From: Bacillus pumilus
GTDB lineage: Bacteria > Bacillota > Bacilli > Bacillales > Bacillaceae
NCBI RefSeq assembly: GCF_900186955.1
Contig: NZ_LT906438.1
Location: 1,860,001 to 1,924,000, forward strand
Length of the DNA stretch: 64,000 bases
Direction: 5' to 3'
Part shown: piece after piece, positions 45,580 to 55,681 of the stretch
Numbering within the stretch: position 1 is the stretch's first letter
How the letters are laid out: every line of letters begins with the position of its first letter
Position numbers and translations under genes: made by a program
The notes under the pieces: generated by a model
What the model was told of the DNA's origin: nothing
Seen by the model: only the letters and a program-made list of their open reading frames with translations
Databases searched by the model: none

Positions 45580-46242
45580 TTGAAAAAGAAAAAAACAGGA
45601 TGTTTTGCCATTTCAGGCTGCTTCACGATTTTTCTGTTTGTTTTCGTATTAGCAGCCATTGTCATGTCCTTTAATCAAAAGGAGTTAAAAAAGCTGCCGA
45701 TTGATACGGAATCAATTGTTTTGTCGAGATTGGATGATTTCAAACCGCTTGTAGAAACAGAGTTAAGAGATCAAGATTTAGATCAATATACCGCGTTAAT
45801 CCTCGGTATGATGTATCAAGAATCAAAAGGCAGAGGCGGAGATCCAATGCAGTCCTCTGAATCTCTTGGTTTGAAACGAAATGAAATCAATGACCCTCAG
45901 AAAAGCATTAGACAAGGAGTCCATCATTTTTCTACTATGTACAAGCATGGGAAGAAAAAAGGCGTTGATTTGGAAACCATTATCCAAAGCTATAATATGG
46001 GAATTGGCTATATTGATTTTGTTGCAAAAAACGGGGGAAAACATTCCGAGAAATTGGCAAAACAATACTCTAAAAAGCAAGTGAAACGAAACCCAGAAGT
46101 CTATACGTGCGGAGGCAACAAAGATAACTTCCGCTACCCATATTGCTTCGGTGACTTCACTTATGCTGAAAAAGTAAAAGAAAAAACGAAAACAGTTGAA
46201 GAAAAGATGAAATTGGCTTCGTCATCCTCACCATCATCGTAA
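45580..46242 (+). CDS. yocA: lysozyme-like (CwlT-type) membrane-anchored protein YocA
   Basis: 220 residues starting with TTG (AGGGGTGA upstream). An N-terminal membrane anchor (about 7-30) is followed by a lytic-transglycosylase/muramidase-like domain with the catalytic Glu in GMMYQESKGRGGDPMQSSESLG and IIQSYNMGIGYIDFV, typical of the bacteriophage/conjugation lysozyme family. The tail is Ser-rich. It probably cuts peptidoglycan outside the membrane. Synteny with the B. subtilis yozA-yocA region supports the name. Confidence 0.82.
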   Translation: MKKKKTGCFAISGCFTIFLFVFVLAAIVMSFNQKELKKLPIDTESIVLSRLDDFKPLVETELRDQDLDQYTALILGMMYQESKGRGGDPMQSSESLGLKRNEINDPQKSIRQGVHHFSTMYKHGKKKGVDLETIIQSYNMGIGYIDFVAKNGGKHSEKLAKQYSKKQVKRNPEVYTCGGNKDNFRYPYCFGDFTYAEKVKEKTKTVEEKMKLASSSSPSS

Positions 46243-46248
46243 AAAACA

Positions 46249-46300
46249 TTTCTCATTGGTATAATCAGTACTAACATAGTTTGATTATATCAATGAGAAA
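46249..46300. repeat. 19-bp inverted repeat at the edge of the A+T-rich segment
   Basis: TTTCTCATTGGTATAATCA (46249-46267) is repeated inverted at 46282-46300 with one mismatch and a 14-nt loop. On the minus strand it is followed by ATGTTTTTT, so it can end transcription of the metallopeptidase gene. Confidence 0.7.
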
Positions 46301-46356
46301 AATGCTACACACAAATCTTTAGTGATAAAATTTTCACAAAGTGGGCTTAATACAGT

Positions 46357-47442
46357 TCATTCTAATGTAAAATCCCTATTTTTTCTTCCAAATAGTGGGA
46401 GCCTCGAAAAACTGATTAATTTATTTCTTAAATTATCCCAGTTAGTTTCCAAATCTGATACTGTATTTACATACTTTTCATTCTTCATAGTTTCAGTCAT
46501 AGCATATTCTGTATGGAATTTTGAATTATAATATTCTTCAGCATACATTGCCCCATCTAGGAGCTTTTTTACTAGTTTCTCTTCACTATCCCCACTGCGA
46601 TAATTTATTTTGTAAATACCATTATCTATACTCTCTACAATTGAAGTTAGTATTAGGACAAATCGCGCTACACTTGGTAAGTGTGTCCTATCAGTCGAAT
46701 ACTCTTCATCATTCAATATATGTTGTGAAATTAAAAAATTACTTCTAATTGCAAAAGACCACCAAAAAAACAAATCAATTGGCTTTATCAATAAAGCGGG
46801 ATCAACTCTTTTTTCAAAATGATTATATAATATTAATAAATATCTAAAACTATCTGTACCTGCAAAAAAATCAGCATCCATTTCCATAGTTTTAATATCT
46901 AATGGAAATATATTATTAGTTCTTCTATTAATGTAATACATAGGGATATAACTTAAATCGTTATTATTCAAATATTGACAATGACCGTTGAGTAAATGCC
47001 CTAATTCATGAGTTAAAATGAATCTGGATACAAAAACAGTAAGCAAACTTGCTAAATTATAATCTATTGTTTTATTATTTAATATTATCCCCTCCTTATT
47101 TTCATCTTGTAAAAGAAGCAAGAATGATACATCATCCCCTTGTTTTTTGCTTATTTTAAAATGTAAATCATTTATAAACTTGTGGTTTAATTCTTCTGCA
47201 AAACCAATAAAATAATCAAAAAAATTGCTAATTACTCCTGTATTTATTTCTATATGGTCAATATTATTTTTACACCAAGCTTTTCCGCCTAAACGTCCAT
47301 CATTTTTTATAAAGAATTTTAATTGAGTTTCTGAAAGAGACATATCTTTTCTTGAAGTATTTTTCATTATATCTTGATAGCCTTCATAAATAGATTGTGC
47401 TCTTTTTTGAATATCACTATAAAAAACTTCTTTGTTCCTCAT
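46357..47442 (-). CDS. Lit/U49-like zinc metallopeptidase, A+T-rich
   Basis: 361 residues. A zinc site HELGH (145-149) continues with Asn-Gly-His154 (HExxHxxxxH), and EMDAD at 187-191 can give further ligands, as in peptidase U49/Lit-type proteins. Hydrophobic helices surround it (about 128-143, 223-240). Codon use and bases are clearly richer in A+T than in neighbouring genes, there is no operon partner, and it sits between yocA and the methylcitrate genes, so it looks acquired. E. coli Lit cleaves EF-Tu and stops T4 infection; a defence role here is only a possibility. I know no named orthologue. Confidence 0.65.
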   Translation of the reverse strand: MRNKEVFYSDIQKRAQSIYEGYQDIMKNTSRKDMSLSETQLKFFIKNDGRLGGKAWCKNNIDHIEINTGVISNFFDYFIGFAEELNHKFINDLHFKISKKQGDDVSFLLLLQDENKEGIILNNKTIDYNLASLLTVFVSRFILTHELGHLLNGHCQYLNNNDLSYIPMYYINRRTNNIFPLDIKTMEMDADFFAGTDSFRYLLILYNHFEKRVDPALLIKPIDLFFWWSFAIRSNFLISQHILNDEEYSTDRTHLPSVARFVLILTSIVESIDNGIYKINYRSGDSEEKLVKKLLDGAMYAEEYYNSKFHTEYAMTETMKNEKYVNTVSDLETNWDNLRNKLISFSRLPLFGRKNRDFTLE

Positions 47443-47641
47443 TAAAACACCTACTTATACTAATTTTGAATATATTAATCTTTTGTATTCAAGATTATTG
47501 AAATATTTTTTAATTCATAATTATAACTTATAAGGTATTTATTTACAACATAAGACCTTAAACTTTATTTGTAGCAAAAAAATGTTTAAAAGAATAATTA
47601 ACATTTCAAAATCTCATTATCTAACTCATTCTTAATTATCA

Positions 47642-47683
47642 TAAAATGAAAAGCACTTCCTAAATGGAAGTGCTTTTCATTTT
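47642..47683. terminator. strong bidirectional terminator
   Basis: Perfect 18-bp arms AAAATGAAAAGCACTTCC / GGAAGTGCTTTTCATTTT, 5-nt loop. Ends the methylcitrate operon on the minus strand. The 200 bp to its right edge of the peptidase gene (47443-47641) are A+T-rich with no gene seen. Confidence 0.85.
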
Positions 47684-48599
47684 ATCGATGTTCTTTCCCG
47701 ATTTCCGGCAGGATCGTTTTCGCTAAATGCTGATCCATTTCCTCATATTCATCATAATGAATCGTTTCATACAGCTCTTGTCTCGTTTGCATGTCCTTTA
47801 GCATTCCTTGCTGCGTCCCCTTCTCCATGATTTCTGTAAATAAACGCTCATACGCTTTTGCAGCGACTCTGAGTGATGACACAGGGTAAATGACCATTTG
47901 AAAGCCAAATACAGAAAATTCGTCTGCATGATAATAAGGCGTCTTGCCAAACTCCGTCATATTTGCAAGGAGCGGTCCTTTAATATTGTTTGACGCATGC
48001 GTGAAGTCCTCTGCTGTGATGAGTGCCTCAGGAAAAATAGCGTCAGCTCCTGCTTCTACGTAAAGATTGGCCCTGCGGATGACATCCTCCATCCCATTTA
48101 CGGACCTTGCATCGGTTCTCGCAATCACCAAAAGCGTTGGTGCCGCTTGTTTGATGGCTTTGATTTTTGCGATCATCTCTTCTACTGGAACGAGCGATTT
48201 TCCGTTTAAATGTCCGCATTTTTTTGGCATTTGCTGATCTTCAATTTGAACAGCTGCCACCTTACTTTCTATCATTTCCTTTGCCGCCCTTGCAGCATTC
48301 AATACACCGCCATAGCCAGTATCCATATCGACCAAAAGCGGCAGCTGAGAAGCTCGAATAATTTCCTTCGCTTTTTCAGCCATTTCCGTTGAATGGATCA
48401 TGCCGAGATCAGGCAATCCTTTGCTGGCACAAAAGGCGGCTCCGGATAAATAGAGCCCTTGGAAGCCCATTTTTTTTGCATAGAGCGCAGACATTCCATC
48501 GTGAACGCCTGGAATTTGAAATAAAGCTGATTTGTGCATTTGTTCTTGAAAGGCTGCGGCTAAATCTACTTGACTTGATTCATCATTCACGATCCACAC
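47682..48599 (-). CDS. prpB: 2-methylisocitrate lyase
   Basis: 305 residues from a GTG at 48599 with AGGGAGGG seven bases upstream; the open frame to 48740 lies in mmgE. ICL/PEP-mutase fold: LYLSGAAFCASKGLPDLG, LLVDMDTGYGG (metal Asp), EDQQMPKKCGHLNGKSLVP with the catalytic KKCGH loop, and IARTDARSVNGMEDVIRRA. It splits methylisocitrate to pyruvate and succinate. Last gene of the operon; B. subtilis counterpart is mmgF/yqiQ. Confidence 0.94.
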   Translation of the reverse strand: MWIVNDESSQVDLAAAFQEQMHKSALFQIPGVHDGMSALYAKKMGFQGLYLSGAAFCASKGLPDLGMIHSTEMAEKAKEIIRASQLPLLVDMDTGYGGVLNAARAAKEMIESKVAAVQIEDQQMPKKCGHLNGKSLVPVEEMIAKIKAIKQAAPTLLVIARTDARSVNGMEDVIRRANLYVEAGADAIFPEALITAEDFTHASNNIKGPLLANMTEFGKTPYYHADEFSVFGFQMVIYPVSSLRVAAKAYERLFTEIMEKGTQQGMLKDMQTRQELYETIHYDEYEEMDQHLAKTILPEIGKEHR

Positions 48600-48613
48600 A
48601 CTAATTCCCTCCC

Positions 48614-50056
48614 TTATATGACGAATAAGTCCATAAATGCTGGTACGGTTGTTGTTTTTAATTGATTTGGATTTTGACAGAGTGACACAATTTGATCCAC
48701 TTGTTTTTGTGGAAATCTCGTCTTCAAATGATAGAGCCATTTCTTTTCAAGCAGAGGAATGCCTTCCTGCCTTCTTCTGCGATGACCAAGTGGATATTCA
48801 ATTTCGATTCGGTCTGTCATCGTCCCGTCTTTAAAGAAGATCTGCACACTGTTTGCAATGGATCTCTTTTTCGGATCTAAATAATCCGCTGTATATTGTT
48901 TATCTTCTTTGACGACCATTTGATCCCGGAGACGATCAATGACCGGATTTTGCGCCGTTTCTTCTTCATAATGGTCAGCTGTGAGCTCACCATAGATCAA
49001 TCCAATCGCAGTAATATATTGCAAGCAATGATCGCGGTCTGCTGGATTATACAGCGGTCCCTTCTTATCGATAATCCGAATCGCTGATTCATGTGTTGTA
49101 ATCTCTACCCGGTCAATGTCATCTAATCGACCTTTTACAGCGTCATGCAGGATCATAGCAGCCTCTGCAGCCGTTTGGGCGTGAAACTCAGCAGGATAAG
49201 CAATTTTGAAAAGCACATTTTCGATGACGTACGATCCTAGCGGCTGAGCGAGTGTGAGAGATTTCCCTTTCATCAGAACATCTTCAAAGCCCCACTTCTC
49301 TGCACTAAGCGGCGTTTGATAGCCCATTTCCCCTTTGAGTGTCATCATTGCGAGTCTCACCCCGCGGCTTGTTGCATCACCCGCTGCCCATGATTTCCTT
49401 GATCCTGTGTTTGGGGCATGACGGTATGTTCTAAGCGGTGAATTATCAACAAACGCTTGTGATAAAACATGCTGCACGTCTTCCTTTGTTCCGCCAAGCA
49501 ATGCACATACAACAGCACTTGTTGCTACTTTGACAAATAGCACATGATCCAAGCCATTGCGATTCAGACAATTTTCTAAAGCCAGCACGCCTTGAATTTC
49601 ATGTGCTTTGACGATCGCATGTAGTACGTCATTCATCGAAAGCGGCTCTTCCCCGTTTGCAAGCTGTGTTCTGCTGATGTAATCACTCACAGCTAATATC
49701 CCGCCTAAGTTATCTGACGGATGTCCCCACTCCTCTGCAAGCCACGTGTCATTATAATCTAACCAGCGAATCATACAGCCTATATCAAAAGCCGCTTGAA
49801 CAGGATCTAGCACAAAGGAAGTACCTGGAACTCTTGCTCCATTAGGTACAACGGTTCCAGGGACGATCGGTCCAAGATGCTTCGTACATTCAGGAAAATT
49901 GAGCGCCAGCATTCCGCAGCCAAGTGTGTCTATAAGCACATAGCGTGCCGTTTCAATGGCTTCTTTACTCGTAATTTCCCCGTCTACTGCATAGGCTGCG
50001 ATTTCTTCTAATAGCTGATCCGTTTGATTGGCGACTGCTGTTTTATTCATGTTCAT
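48614..50056 (-). CDS. mmgE: 2-methylcitrate dehydratase
   Basis: 480 residues of the MmgE/PrpD family: [46 protein letters not shown] and [19 protein letters not shown] are characteristic. It dehydrates methylcitrate in the methylcitrate cycle. The ATG overlaps the mmgD stop (ATGA), and prpB follows 14 nt later, so the three proteins are made from one transcript. Confidence 0.94.
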   Translation of the reverse strand: MNMNKTAVANQTDQLLEEIAAYAVDGEITSKEAIETARYVLIDTLGCGMLALNFPECTKHLGPIVPGTVVPNGARVPGTSFVLDPVQAAFDIGCMIRWLDYNDTWLAEEWGHPSDNLGGILAVSDYISRTQLANGEEPLSMNDVLHAIVKAHEIQGVLALENCLNRNGLDHVLFVKVATSAVVCALLGGTKEDVQHVLSQAFVDNSPLRTYRHAPNTGSRKSWAAGDATSRGVRLAMMTLKGEMGYQTPLSAEKWGFEDVLMKGKSLTLAQPLGSYVIENVLFKIAYPAEFHAQTAAEAAMILHDAVKGRLDDIDRVEITTHESAIRIIDKKGPLYNPADRDHCLQYITAIGLIYGELTADHYEEETAQNPVIDRLRDQMVVKEDKQYTADYLDPKKRSIANSVQIFFKDGTMTDRIEIEYPLGHRRRRQEGIPLLEKKWLYHLKTRFPQKQVDQIVSLCQNPNQLKTTTVPAFMDLFVI

Positions 50057-51198
50057 TCCCCCATTTTTCCATCATCATCTGAAACTTTTAATCCTCTTGG
50101 CCCTAAATAACGGACTCTCGGTCTGAAAATGCGATTATGCAAATGCTGTTCAATGACATGAGCAGCTAATCCACTTGCCCTTGCAGCAAAGAAAATCGGT
50201 GTATAAAGTGAAATTGGAATCCCGAGCACGTAATAAATAGGTGCGGCGTAATAATCAAGGTTCGGATAGAGGTTTTTCTTCTCTTTCATGTATGCCTCTC
50301 CTGCTACACACATGTCATAAAGCGTTGTATCTCCCTTTGATTCCGTAAGCGTTTTCAATGATCGTTTTAAAAGAGCGGCTCTTGGGTCCATTTTTCTCAT
50401 GTATACCCTATGGCCAAAGCCCATCATTTTTTCCTTTGCTGCTAATTTTCGCTCAATCAGCGCAAGGAAGCCTTCCGTTGTTTTCCCTTCGAGAAGCATA
50501 TGCATGACAGCTTCATTCGCTCCTCCGTGCAAGTCACCTTTTAATGAAGAAATTGCTCCAGTAAGAGCACCATACATATCAGAATGTGTGGATGCGATAA
50601 CTCTAGCCGCAAACGTTGAATTAGGCAGCTCATGTTCACTATATAATGTGAGTGTTTGGTCAAAAGCGGTGATTTCGTCTTGGGTTGGCGTGCGTCTGGT
50701 TAGCATGGTTAAAAAGGTTTCAGTGTAGGATTTGGTCTGATCTGGAGAAATAGCGGCGTCTTTTGTGAGAATATGATAGCTTCCAGCGACAATGGCCGGC
50801 AGCTGGCCGAGTAATCGAACAGCACGCTTTTGCTGGCATGCTTCTGATCGATCTTGTAACGCATCATCGTACCCACTAAGAGCAGATATGCACGTTCTCA
50901 TGGCATCCATCGGATGTGTGGTTTTTGGCAGTTTTGTTAAAATGGTTTGAATGGTTGGATGTAAGTTGGTTTGTGAGGAAATGTCTTGCTGAAACTGGTG
51001 ATGTTCCATCGCATCAGGTAATCTTCCATAAATAAGCAGATAGGCTGTTTCTAAATAGGTCTTTTTTTGTGCCAACTCGATGAGGTCATACCCGCGAATT
51101 ACAATCTCTTCTTGCTGCACATCTAAGTATGAGATAGACGTTTCGCTTGCCACAATGTCTTCAAGCCCCGGTTTATACTGCAGTTGTTCAGTCATCAT
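50053..51198 (-). CDS. mmgD: 2-methylcitrate synthase (citrate synthase family)
   Basis: 381 residues from the ATG pair at 51198/51195 behind GGGGG; the frame opens earlier at 51240. Citrate-synthase motifs: [29 protein letters not shown] with catalytic His, and the Asp region [16 protein letters not shown]. It condenses propionyl-CoA (and acetyl-CoA) with oxaloacetate. First gene of the operon with mmgE and prpB, whose combination points to propionyl-CoA use. The upstream mmgABC genes of B. subtilis are not here. Confidence 0.92.
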   Translation of the reverse strand: MMTEQLQYKPGLEDIVASETSISYLDVQQEEIVIRGYDLIELAQKKTYLETAYLLIYGRLPDAMEHHQFQQDISSQTNLHPTIQTILTKLPKTTHPMDAMRTCISALSGYDDALQDRSEACQQKRAVRLLGQLPAIVAGSYHILTKDAAISPDQTKSYTETFLTMLTRRTPTQDEITAFDQTLTLYSEHELPNSTFAARVIASTHSDMYGALTGAISSLKGDLHGGANEAVMHMLLEGKTTEGFLALIERKLAAKEKMMGFGHRVYMRKMDPRAALLKRSLKTLTESKGDTTLYDMCVAGEAYMKEKKNLYPNLDYYAAPIYYVLGIPISLYTPIFFAARASGLAAHVIEQHLHNRIFRPRVRYLGPRGLKVSDDDGKMGE

Positions 51199-51340
51199 AT
51201 AACCCCCGTTTCGTTCAATTGTTGTTCTCCAAACGAGCAAACGGCCAGAAATGATGTGAGTCTATAGATGGGAAGATACCGTGCAAGTCGGATACCCAAC
51301 TCCCATTTTATCCAAAGCACTGCATCTTGTAAATAAAAGA

Positions 51341-51366
51341 ACGTATGTCCAGTTGGACATACGTTA
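51341..51366 (-). terminator. terminator of yozB
   Basis: On the minus strand AACGTATGTCC / GGACATACGTT with TCTTTTATT after it, starting at the yozB stop. Confidence 0.7.
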
Positions 51367-51903
51367 GCTGTAGTATGGAGAAATCATCATATACACAATG
51401 ACGCCAGTGAGACTGACATAAAGCCACAGCGGCATGGTCCAGCGAGCAATTTTACGGTGACGCTCGACTTGCATCTGTGCGCCTCTAAACAGCGTAATCA
51501 GGGCAAGCGGTACAATGACTGCTGATAAGACGATATGTGTGATTAAAATAAAGAAATAAATTGGACGGATAATCCCTTCTCCTCCGAAATGGGTATCAGC
51601 TGCCATTGAGTGATAGGTCACATACGAAATTAAAAAGACAAGTGTCGTTGAAAATGCAGCAAAGATAAATCGTCTGTGCGCTTTAATGTTCTTTTGTTTA
51701 ATCATGATGAGTGCTGAAAGTAAAAAGATAAACGTAAAGCTGTTCATCACGGCATTAAGTAACGGCAAAAATGTAATATCCAGATGGCTAAATTTATCTG
51801 ATTTTGGCATTAAAAATAATAAAGCGATTAATCCGTTGATGGCAATTGTTAAAATGATCACAATACCAGTAAAATTTTTCGGTTTTTGATTCTGTTCGTT
51901 CAT
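51364..51903 (-). CDS. yozB: DUF420 membrane protein YozB
   Basis: 179 residues, five membrane segments (about 11-30, 44-64, 78-98, 117-140, 155-174). DUF420 marks: LPLLNAVMNSFTFIFLLSALIMIKQKNIKAHRRFI and TYHSMAADTHFGG, with His residues in the membrane. DUF420 proteins (CtaM-like) are linked to haem-copper oxidase assembly. Matches YozB of B. subtilis in length and place, next to yocC. Confidence 0.85.
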   Translation of the reverse strand: MNEQNQKPKNFTGIVIILTIAINGLIALLFLMPKSDKFSHLDITFLPLLNAVMNSFTFIFLLSALIMIKQKNIKAHRRFIFAAFSTTLVFLISYVTYHSMAADTHFGGEGIIRPIYFFILITHIVLSAVIVPLALITLFRGAQMQVERHRKIARWTMPLWLYVSLTGVIVYMMISPYYS

Positions 51904-52101
51904 GTTTGAAAACCTCTCTTTATTAGTTCCGACTAAGAGTATGTTATTTAAATTTCTCTATAAAGTCAATGAATTCGCTGTCTTCGTCGAATTTTAGACA
52001 AACTTGCAGGTTGCAGGCGTTCTAACGGCTTGAAAGATCCATCCACTTCCTTTAAAATTGGAATTTATGTGATTTTGATCATTTCTGATAGGAAAGGAGT
52101 A

Positions 52102-52614
52102 ATGGACTTGTCAATCTTACAGGAAACAGCCAACGATGTGAAGACGTTAGAGCAAGAATTACAGCAATTGCAGTTCCAAATGTATCGAATGCAAGAAAAT
52201 ATGAAAGATATTTCGAAAAAAGCAAAAATCATTGGCATCGATCAAGCGAAAGAAGATGAGTGGCTGATCGTCTCTGCCATTGAAAGTGCAGATACATGTA
52301 AAATTATGCTCAGCGATTGTGAAAAAGCTTTTCGCGGACAATCTGATTTTTCCTTAATTGCGGAATATCCTGAAGAAGGAAAGATTCATATTGCCGATAT
52401 TAAAGGCCCACCAGATAATGGATACGGCTCCATCTGCATGAAGCATTTAAAAGAAATCGCAAGAGAGCAGAACATACCCGTGATTACTGGCGACCTCGTC
52501 AAAAGAGACTGGGATCACGTAGATCGCTTAATTCATTTTTATGAAAAGCATCAATTTGATGTCCAGATCAATTGGAAAGAACAAAGCGGAGAAATTTATT
52601 GGGTGGACAGCTAA
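52102..52614 (+). CDS. yocC: YocC-type conserved protein
   Basis: 170 residues from ATG at 52102. GGAG is only two bases before this ATG, so the TTG two codons later (52108, 8 nt after GGAG) may be the true start; the frame is open from 52030. Residues 5-35 are a coiled coil (ETANDVKTLEQELQQLQFQMYRMQ), followed by a GNAT-like region (GKIHIADIKGPPDNGYGSICMKHLKEIAREQ) that recalls an acetyl-CoA loop. Position between yozB and yocH matches yocC. Function unknown. Confidence 0.7.
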   Translation: MDLSILQETANDVKTLEQELQQLQFQMYRMQENMKDISKKAKIIGIDQAKEDEWLIVSAIESADTCKIMLSDCEKAFRGQSDFSLIAEYPEEGKIHIADIKGPPDNGYGSICMKHLKEIAREQNIPVITGDLVKRDWDHVDRLIHFYEKHQFDVQINWKEQSGEIYWVDS

Positions 52615-52716
52615 CGACAAAAACCAGCGTGTATCATAAGATATGCGCTACTTTTTGTCGAAAATGCAAATTTTTCTGAAAAATATGTGTATTTTTGACC
52701 AAAAAAAGGGTACAAT

Positions 52717-52746
52717 AAAAGCATCAGGCCGCCACCTGATGCTTTC
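52717..52746. terminator. bidirectional terminator
   Basis: AAAAGCATCAGG / CCTGATGCTTTC between convergent yocC and yocH. Confidence 0.75.
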
Positions 52747-52766
52747 TTCCAAAAAACAATTATTTA

Positions 52767-53558
52767 CTAGTTAAGTACTTTTACTTTGACTGATTTTACG
52801 CCCCAATTTTTCGCTTGGGATTTGCTTGGTACATGTACATCAATTTTGTTACCTTTAATTGCGCCGCCAGTATCTGCTGCGATGGCTTCACCGTAGCCTT
52901 CAACATAAACCTTACTTCCTAATGGAATGACATTAGGATCTACTGCAATGACTTTTGCATTTGGGTTTTTGTTTAAGTTTACCCCTGTTGCAGTAATACC
53001 TGAGATGCCACCATCATTTGCTGTATAAGCCGTAGCTGTAACAGTCATTTCTTTTTGTACACTCTGACTAGCAGAAGATGATTCTGCTTTAGCTGTTTCC
53101 TTTTTAGGAGCAGCTTTTTTCGTTGTTTGCTCTTTTTGGACAGGTTCCTGTTTTTGAACAGGTTCTGAGCTTACCGGAGCCGAGCTTTGGCCAGCAACAC
53201 TTAGTGTTGAACCAACCATAATTATATCTGAGTTTAAGTTATTCCAAGACTTAATATCGCTAATTGACACATTGAATTTTTGAGCGATTTTCCAGAGGCT
53301 GTCCCCCTTCTGGACTTTATACTGCTCCTGAGTTTTCTCTTTTGAAGAGATTGTCAATTTATCACCTACATAGATCATATCAGTAGATAAATTGTTCCAA
53401 CCCTTTAGGTCCTTTAGAGACACATCATTTTTTTGTGAGATTCCCCAAAGTGTATCACCTTTCTGTACAGTGATTTCCTTTGCAGAAGCTTGCTGCGCTC
53501 CAAATGCTGTTGTTGAGATTGCTGCAACAGCAACCAAGGACATAATAGTCTTCTTCAT
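52767..53558 (-). CDS. yocH: cell-wall hydrolase YocH: two LysM repeats and 3D domain
   Basis: 263 residues. Signal peptide to about 26 (AFGAQQASA). Two LysM repeats (about 28-72 and 78-122: VQKGDTLWGISQKNDVSLKDLKGWNNL and the like) bind peptidoglycan, a Pro/Lys/Glu/Gln linker follows, and a C-terminal 3D domain (about 170-263) carries VDPNVIPLGSKVYVEGYGEAIAADTGGAIKGNKIDV, with the three Asp of the fold. Muralytic; in B. subtilis it is activated by WalR, and a WalR-type box stands upstream here. Confidence 0.92.
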   Translation of the reverse strand: MKKTIMSLVAVAAISTTAFGAQQASAKEITVQKGDTLWGISQKNDVSLKDLKGWNNLSTDMIYVGDKLTISSKEKTQEQYKVQKGDSLWKIAQKFNVSISDIKSWNNLNSDIIMVGSTLSVAGQSSAPVSSEPVQKQEPVQKEQTTKKAAPKKETAKAESSSASQSVQKEMTVTATAYTANDGGISGITATGVNLNKNPNAKVIAVDPNVIPLGSKVYVEGYGEAIAADTGGAIKGNKIDVHVPSKSQAKNWGVKSVKVKVLN

Positions 53559-53654
53559 AAAGTAAATCCTCCCTTGTTAGCTTTTTATGGCGGCTAACGA
53601 GTGCTATCGTAACATATGTAAATGTCAATTCAATAACAAAACGATATGTTTTAG

Positions 53655-53671
53655 ATTACAGTTCCTTTACA
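53655..53671 (-). promoter_or_regulatory. WalR (YycF) box upstream of yocH
   Basis: On the minus strand TGTAAA-N5-TGTAAT fits the WalR consensus TGTWAH-N5-TGTWAH at all defined positions. A possible promoter, TTGAAT (53628-53633), 16 bp, TACGAT (53606-53611), begins 21 bp downstream, a position suited to activation. Confidence 0.65.
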
Positions 53672-53814
53672 TGAAACATCTCTCTCCATTGGTAAATCAG
53701 ACCACAAAACGGCTTGATTCCCCGCCATATCAAGGTTTTACAAGGATCGAAAATGACCTGATGAAAACGCGTCCAAGTGCAGCGAAAAAAATTTATTTTT
53801 CTTCTTCAAACTCT

Positions 53815-55596
53815 TTATTTTTTCTCTTTTTCTATAAATAAACGAATTTCTTCTAAAAAAACATCTCCGTATTTCTCTCTTTTTTGAGCGCCAATCCCCT
53901 TAATTTGGAGTAATTCATCATCTGTTTGAGGCTCTACCGCTGACATTTCCTTCAATGTTTGATCAGAAAAGACAACAAACGGCGGAACACCTTGCTCTCT
54001 AGCTAGCTTCATTCTTAGCGATCTCAATCGCTCAAATAATACATCGTTTTCTTGAATGGCTTCTGCTTTGATCGCCTGCTTTTTATACACAGCCTCTTGT
54101 CCAACTAACACTTTCTTCCCTTTATGGGTCACCTTCAGTGTTGGGTAAGCTCCTTCAGACATGTGCAAATACTCTTCTGTAATTAAAAATTCAATGAAGT
54201 CACTGATTTGCTGAGCCGAATGTTGTTTCATTAAAGCATATGTAGGGAGACGATCGAAACCTAGCTCTAGCACTTTTTTGTTTCTAGAGCCTGCCAATAC
54301 TTGGGCGATCATCATTTTACCGAAGCGCTCATTCATTCTCACTGTACAAGATAACACCATCTGTGCTTCTCTTGTGACCTCTTCACGCTCTCTTTCATCA
54401 AGGCAGTTGCTGCATTTACCACAAGGCGAACTAGCTGTTTGATCAAAATAATCCATCACAAATTGCTGCAGACATTGCTCAGTATGACAGTAATCCACCA
54501 TTTGCCTTAATTTAAGCAGCTCATGCTGGTAGCGCGTCTCATCTTCTATTGACTGCTCAATGAGAAAGCGCTGCACTCTTACACCTTGAGGTGAAAACAG
54601 TAAGATGCATTCACTTTCAAGCCCATCTCTGCCGGCACGCCCAGCTTCTTGATAGTAGCTTTCAATATCCCTTGGAATTTGATGATGGATCACAAAACGG
54701 ACATTCGACTTATTGATTCCCATGCCAAATGCTGATGTGGCGACCATCACCTGGATATCATCATTTAAAAAGAGGTTTTGCTGCTCTTCTCTCGTATGAT
54801 CATCCAATCCACCATGATAAACGCCAGCTTTGATCTTTTGTTTTTTTAGTCGATGATAAATGTTATCCGCTTCTTTACGAGTGGCTGTATAAATAATGCC
54901 AGACTCAAGACTGTTTTTCTTCATATATTGTGTGATAAAACGTTCACTGTTTTCTCCTTTGATCACTTGAAAGGACAAATTTTCTCTAGCAAACCCAGTA
55001 AAGACGGTTTCTTCTCCGTTTATGCCAAGCTGTTCACATATATCTTGGTGTACCTTTTTCGTCGCTGTAGCTGTTAATGCGACAATCACCGGTCTTTTTG
55101 ACAGCTTGTTCAAGCATTCTTGAATGAAGCGATAACTTGGCCTAAAATCATGTCCCCACTCGGATATACAGTGCGCTTCATCAATCGCGATTAAAGGAAT
55201 CGTTAACCGATCTAACAGCTGAAAAAAACGTTCATTTTGTAAGCGTTCAGGTGTGATATAAAGCAGTTCATATTCCCCATTTTCGCATTTTTTCAGCCTT
55301 TCATTCATTTCAGCTGCGGACAGAGTGCTGTTTAAAAAGGAAGAACGTATGCCCATCTCATTTAACGCATCAACCTGATCCTTCATTAAAGAAATAAGCG
55401 GAGATACTACGATCGTTGTACCTTCCATCATTAGCGCAGGGATCTGATAGCAAACTGACTTCCCTCCGCCTGTCGGCATAATGCAGACGGTATCCTTTTG
55501 TTTATTTACAATCGCTTCAATGGCTTGTTTCTGTCCTTTTCTAAAGGCATCAAAGCCATAATATTGTTTCAGGAGTGCTTCTGCTTGTTCTAACAT
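53815..55596 (-). CDS. recQ: ATP-dependent DNA helicase RecQ (YocI)
   Basis: 593 residues. Helicase motifs: PTGGGKSVCYQIP (I), AIDEAHCISEWGHDFRPSY (II and the aromatic loop), VMVATSAFGMGINKSNVRFVIHH and QEAGRAGRDG (VI). The RQC zinc site has the cysteines of CLQQFVMDYF...CGKCSNC, and a HRDC domain (about 515-590) ends the protein. It unwinds 3'-5' in recombination repair. Upstream on the same strand is the 6S-2 RNA gene bsrB, as in B. subtilis. Confidence 0.94.
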   Translation of the reverse strand: MLEQAEALLKQYYGFDAFRKGQKQAIEAIVNKQKDTVCIMPTGGGKSVCYQIPALMMEGTTIVVSPLISLMKDQVDALNEMGIRSSFLNSTLSAAEMNERLKKCENGEYELLYITPERLQNERFFQLLDRLTIPLIAIDEAHCISEWGHDFRPSYRFIQECLNKLSKRPVIVALTATATKKVHQDICEQLGINGEETVFTGFARENLSFQVIKGENSERFITQYMKKNSLESGIIYTATRKEADNIYHRLKKQKIKAGVYHGGLDDHTREEQQNLFLNDDIQVMVATSAFGMGINKSNVRFVIHHQIPRDIESYYQEAGRAGRDGLESECILLFSPQGVRVQRFLIEQSIEDETRYQHELLKLRQMVDYCHTEQCLQQFVMDYFDQTASSPCGKCSNCLDEREREEVTREAQMVLSCTVRMNERFGKMMIAQVLAGSRNKKVLELGFDRLPTYALMKQHSAQQISDFIEFLITEEYLHMSEGAYPTLKVTHKGKKVLVGQEAVYKKQAIKAEAIQENDVLFERLRSLRMKLAREQGVPPFVVFSDQTLKEMSAVEPQTDDELLQIKGIGAQKREKYGDVFLEEIRLFIEKEKK

Positions 55597-55681
55597 TCAA
55601 TTCCCTCTCCGTCATTTGTTTTGTCCATTTTAACATAGATTCTTGCCTCTACAGGCGATCAGTCGAATTTCGTCTTTTTAC

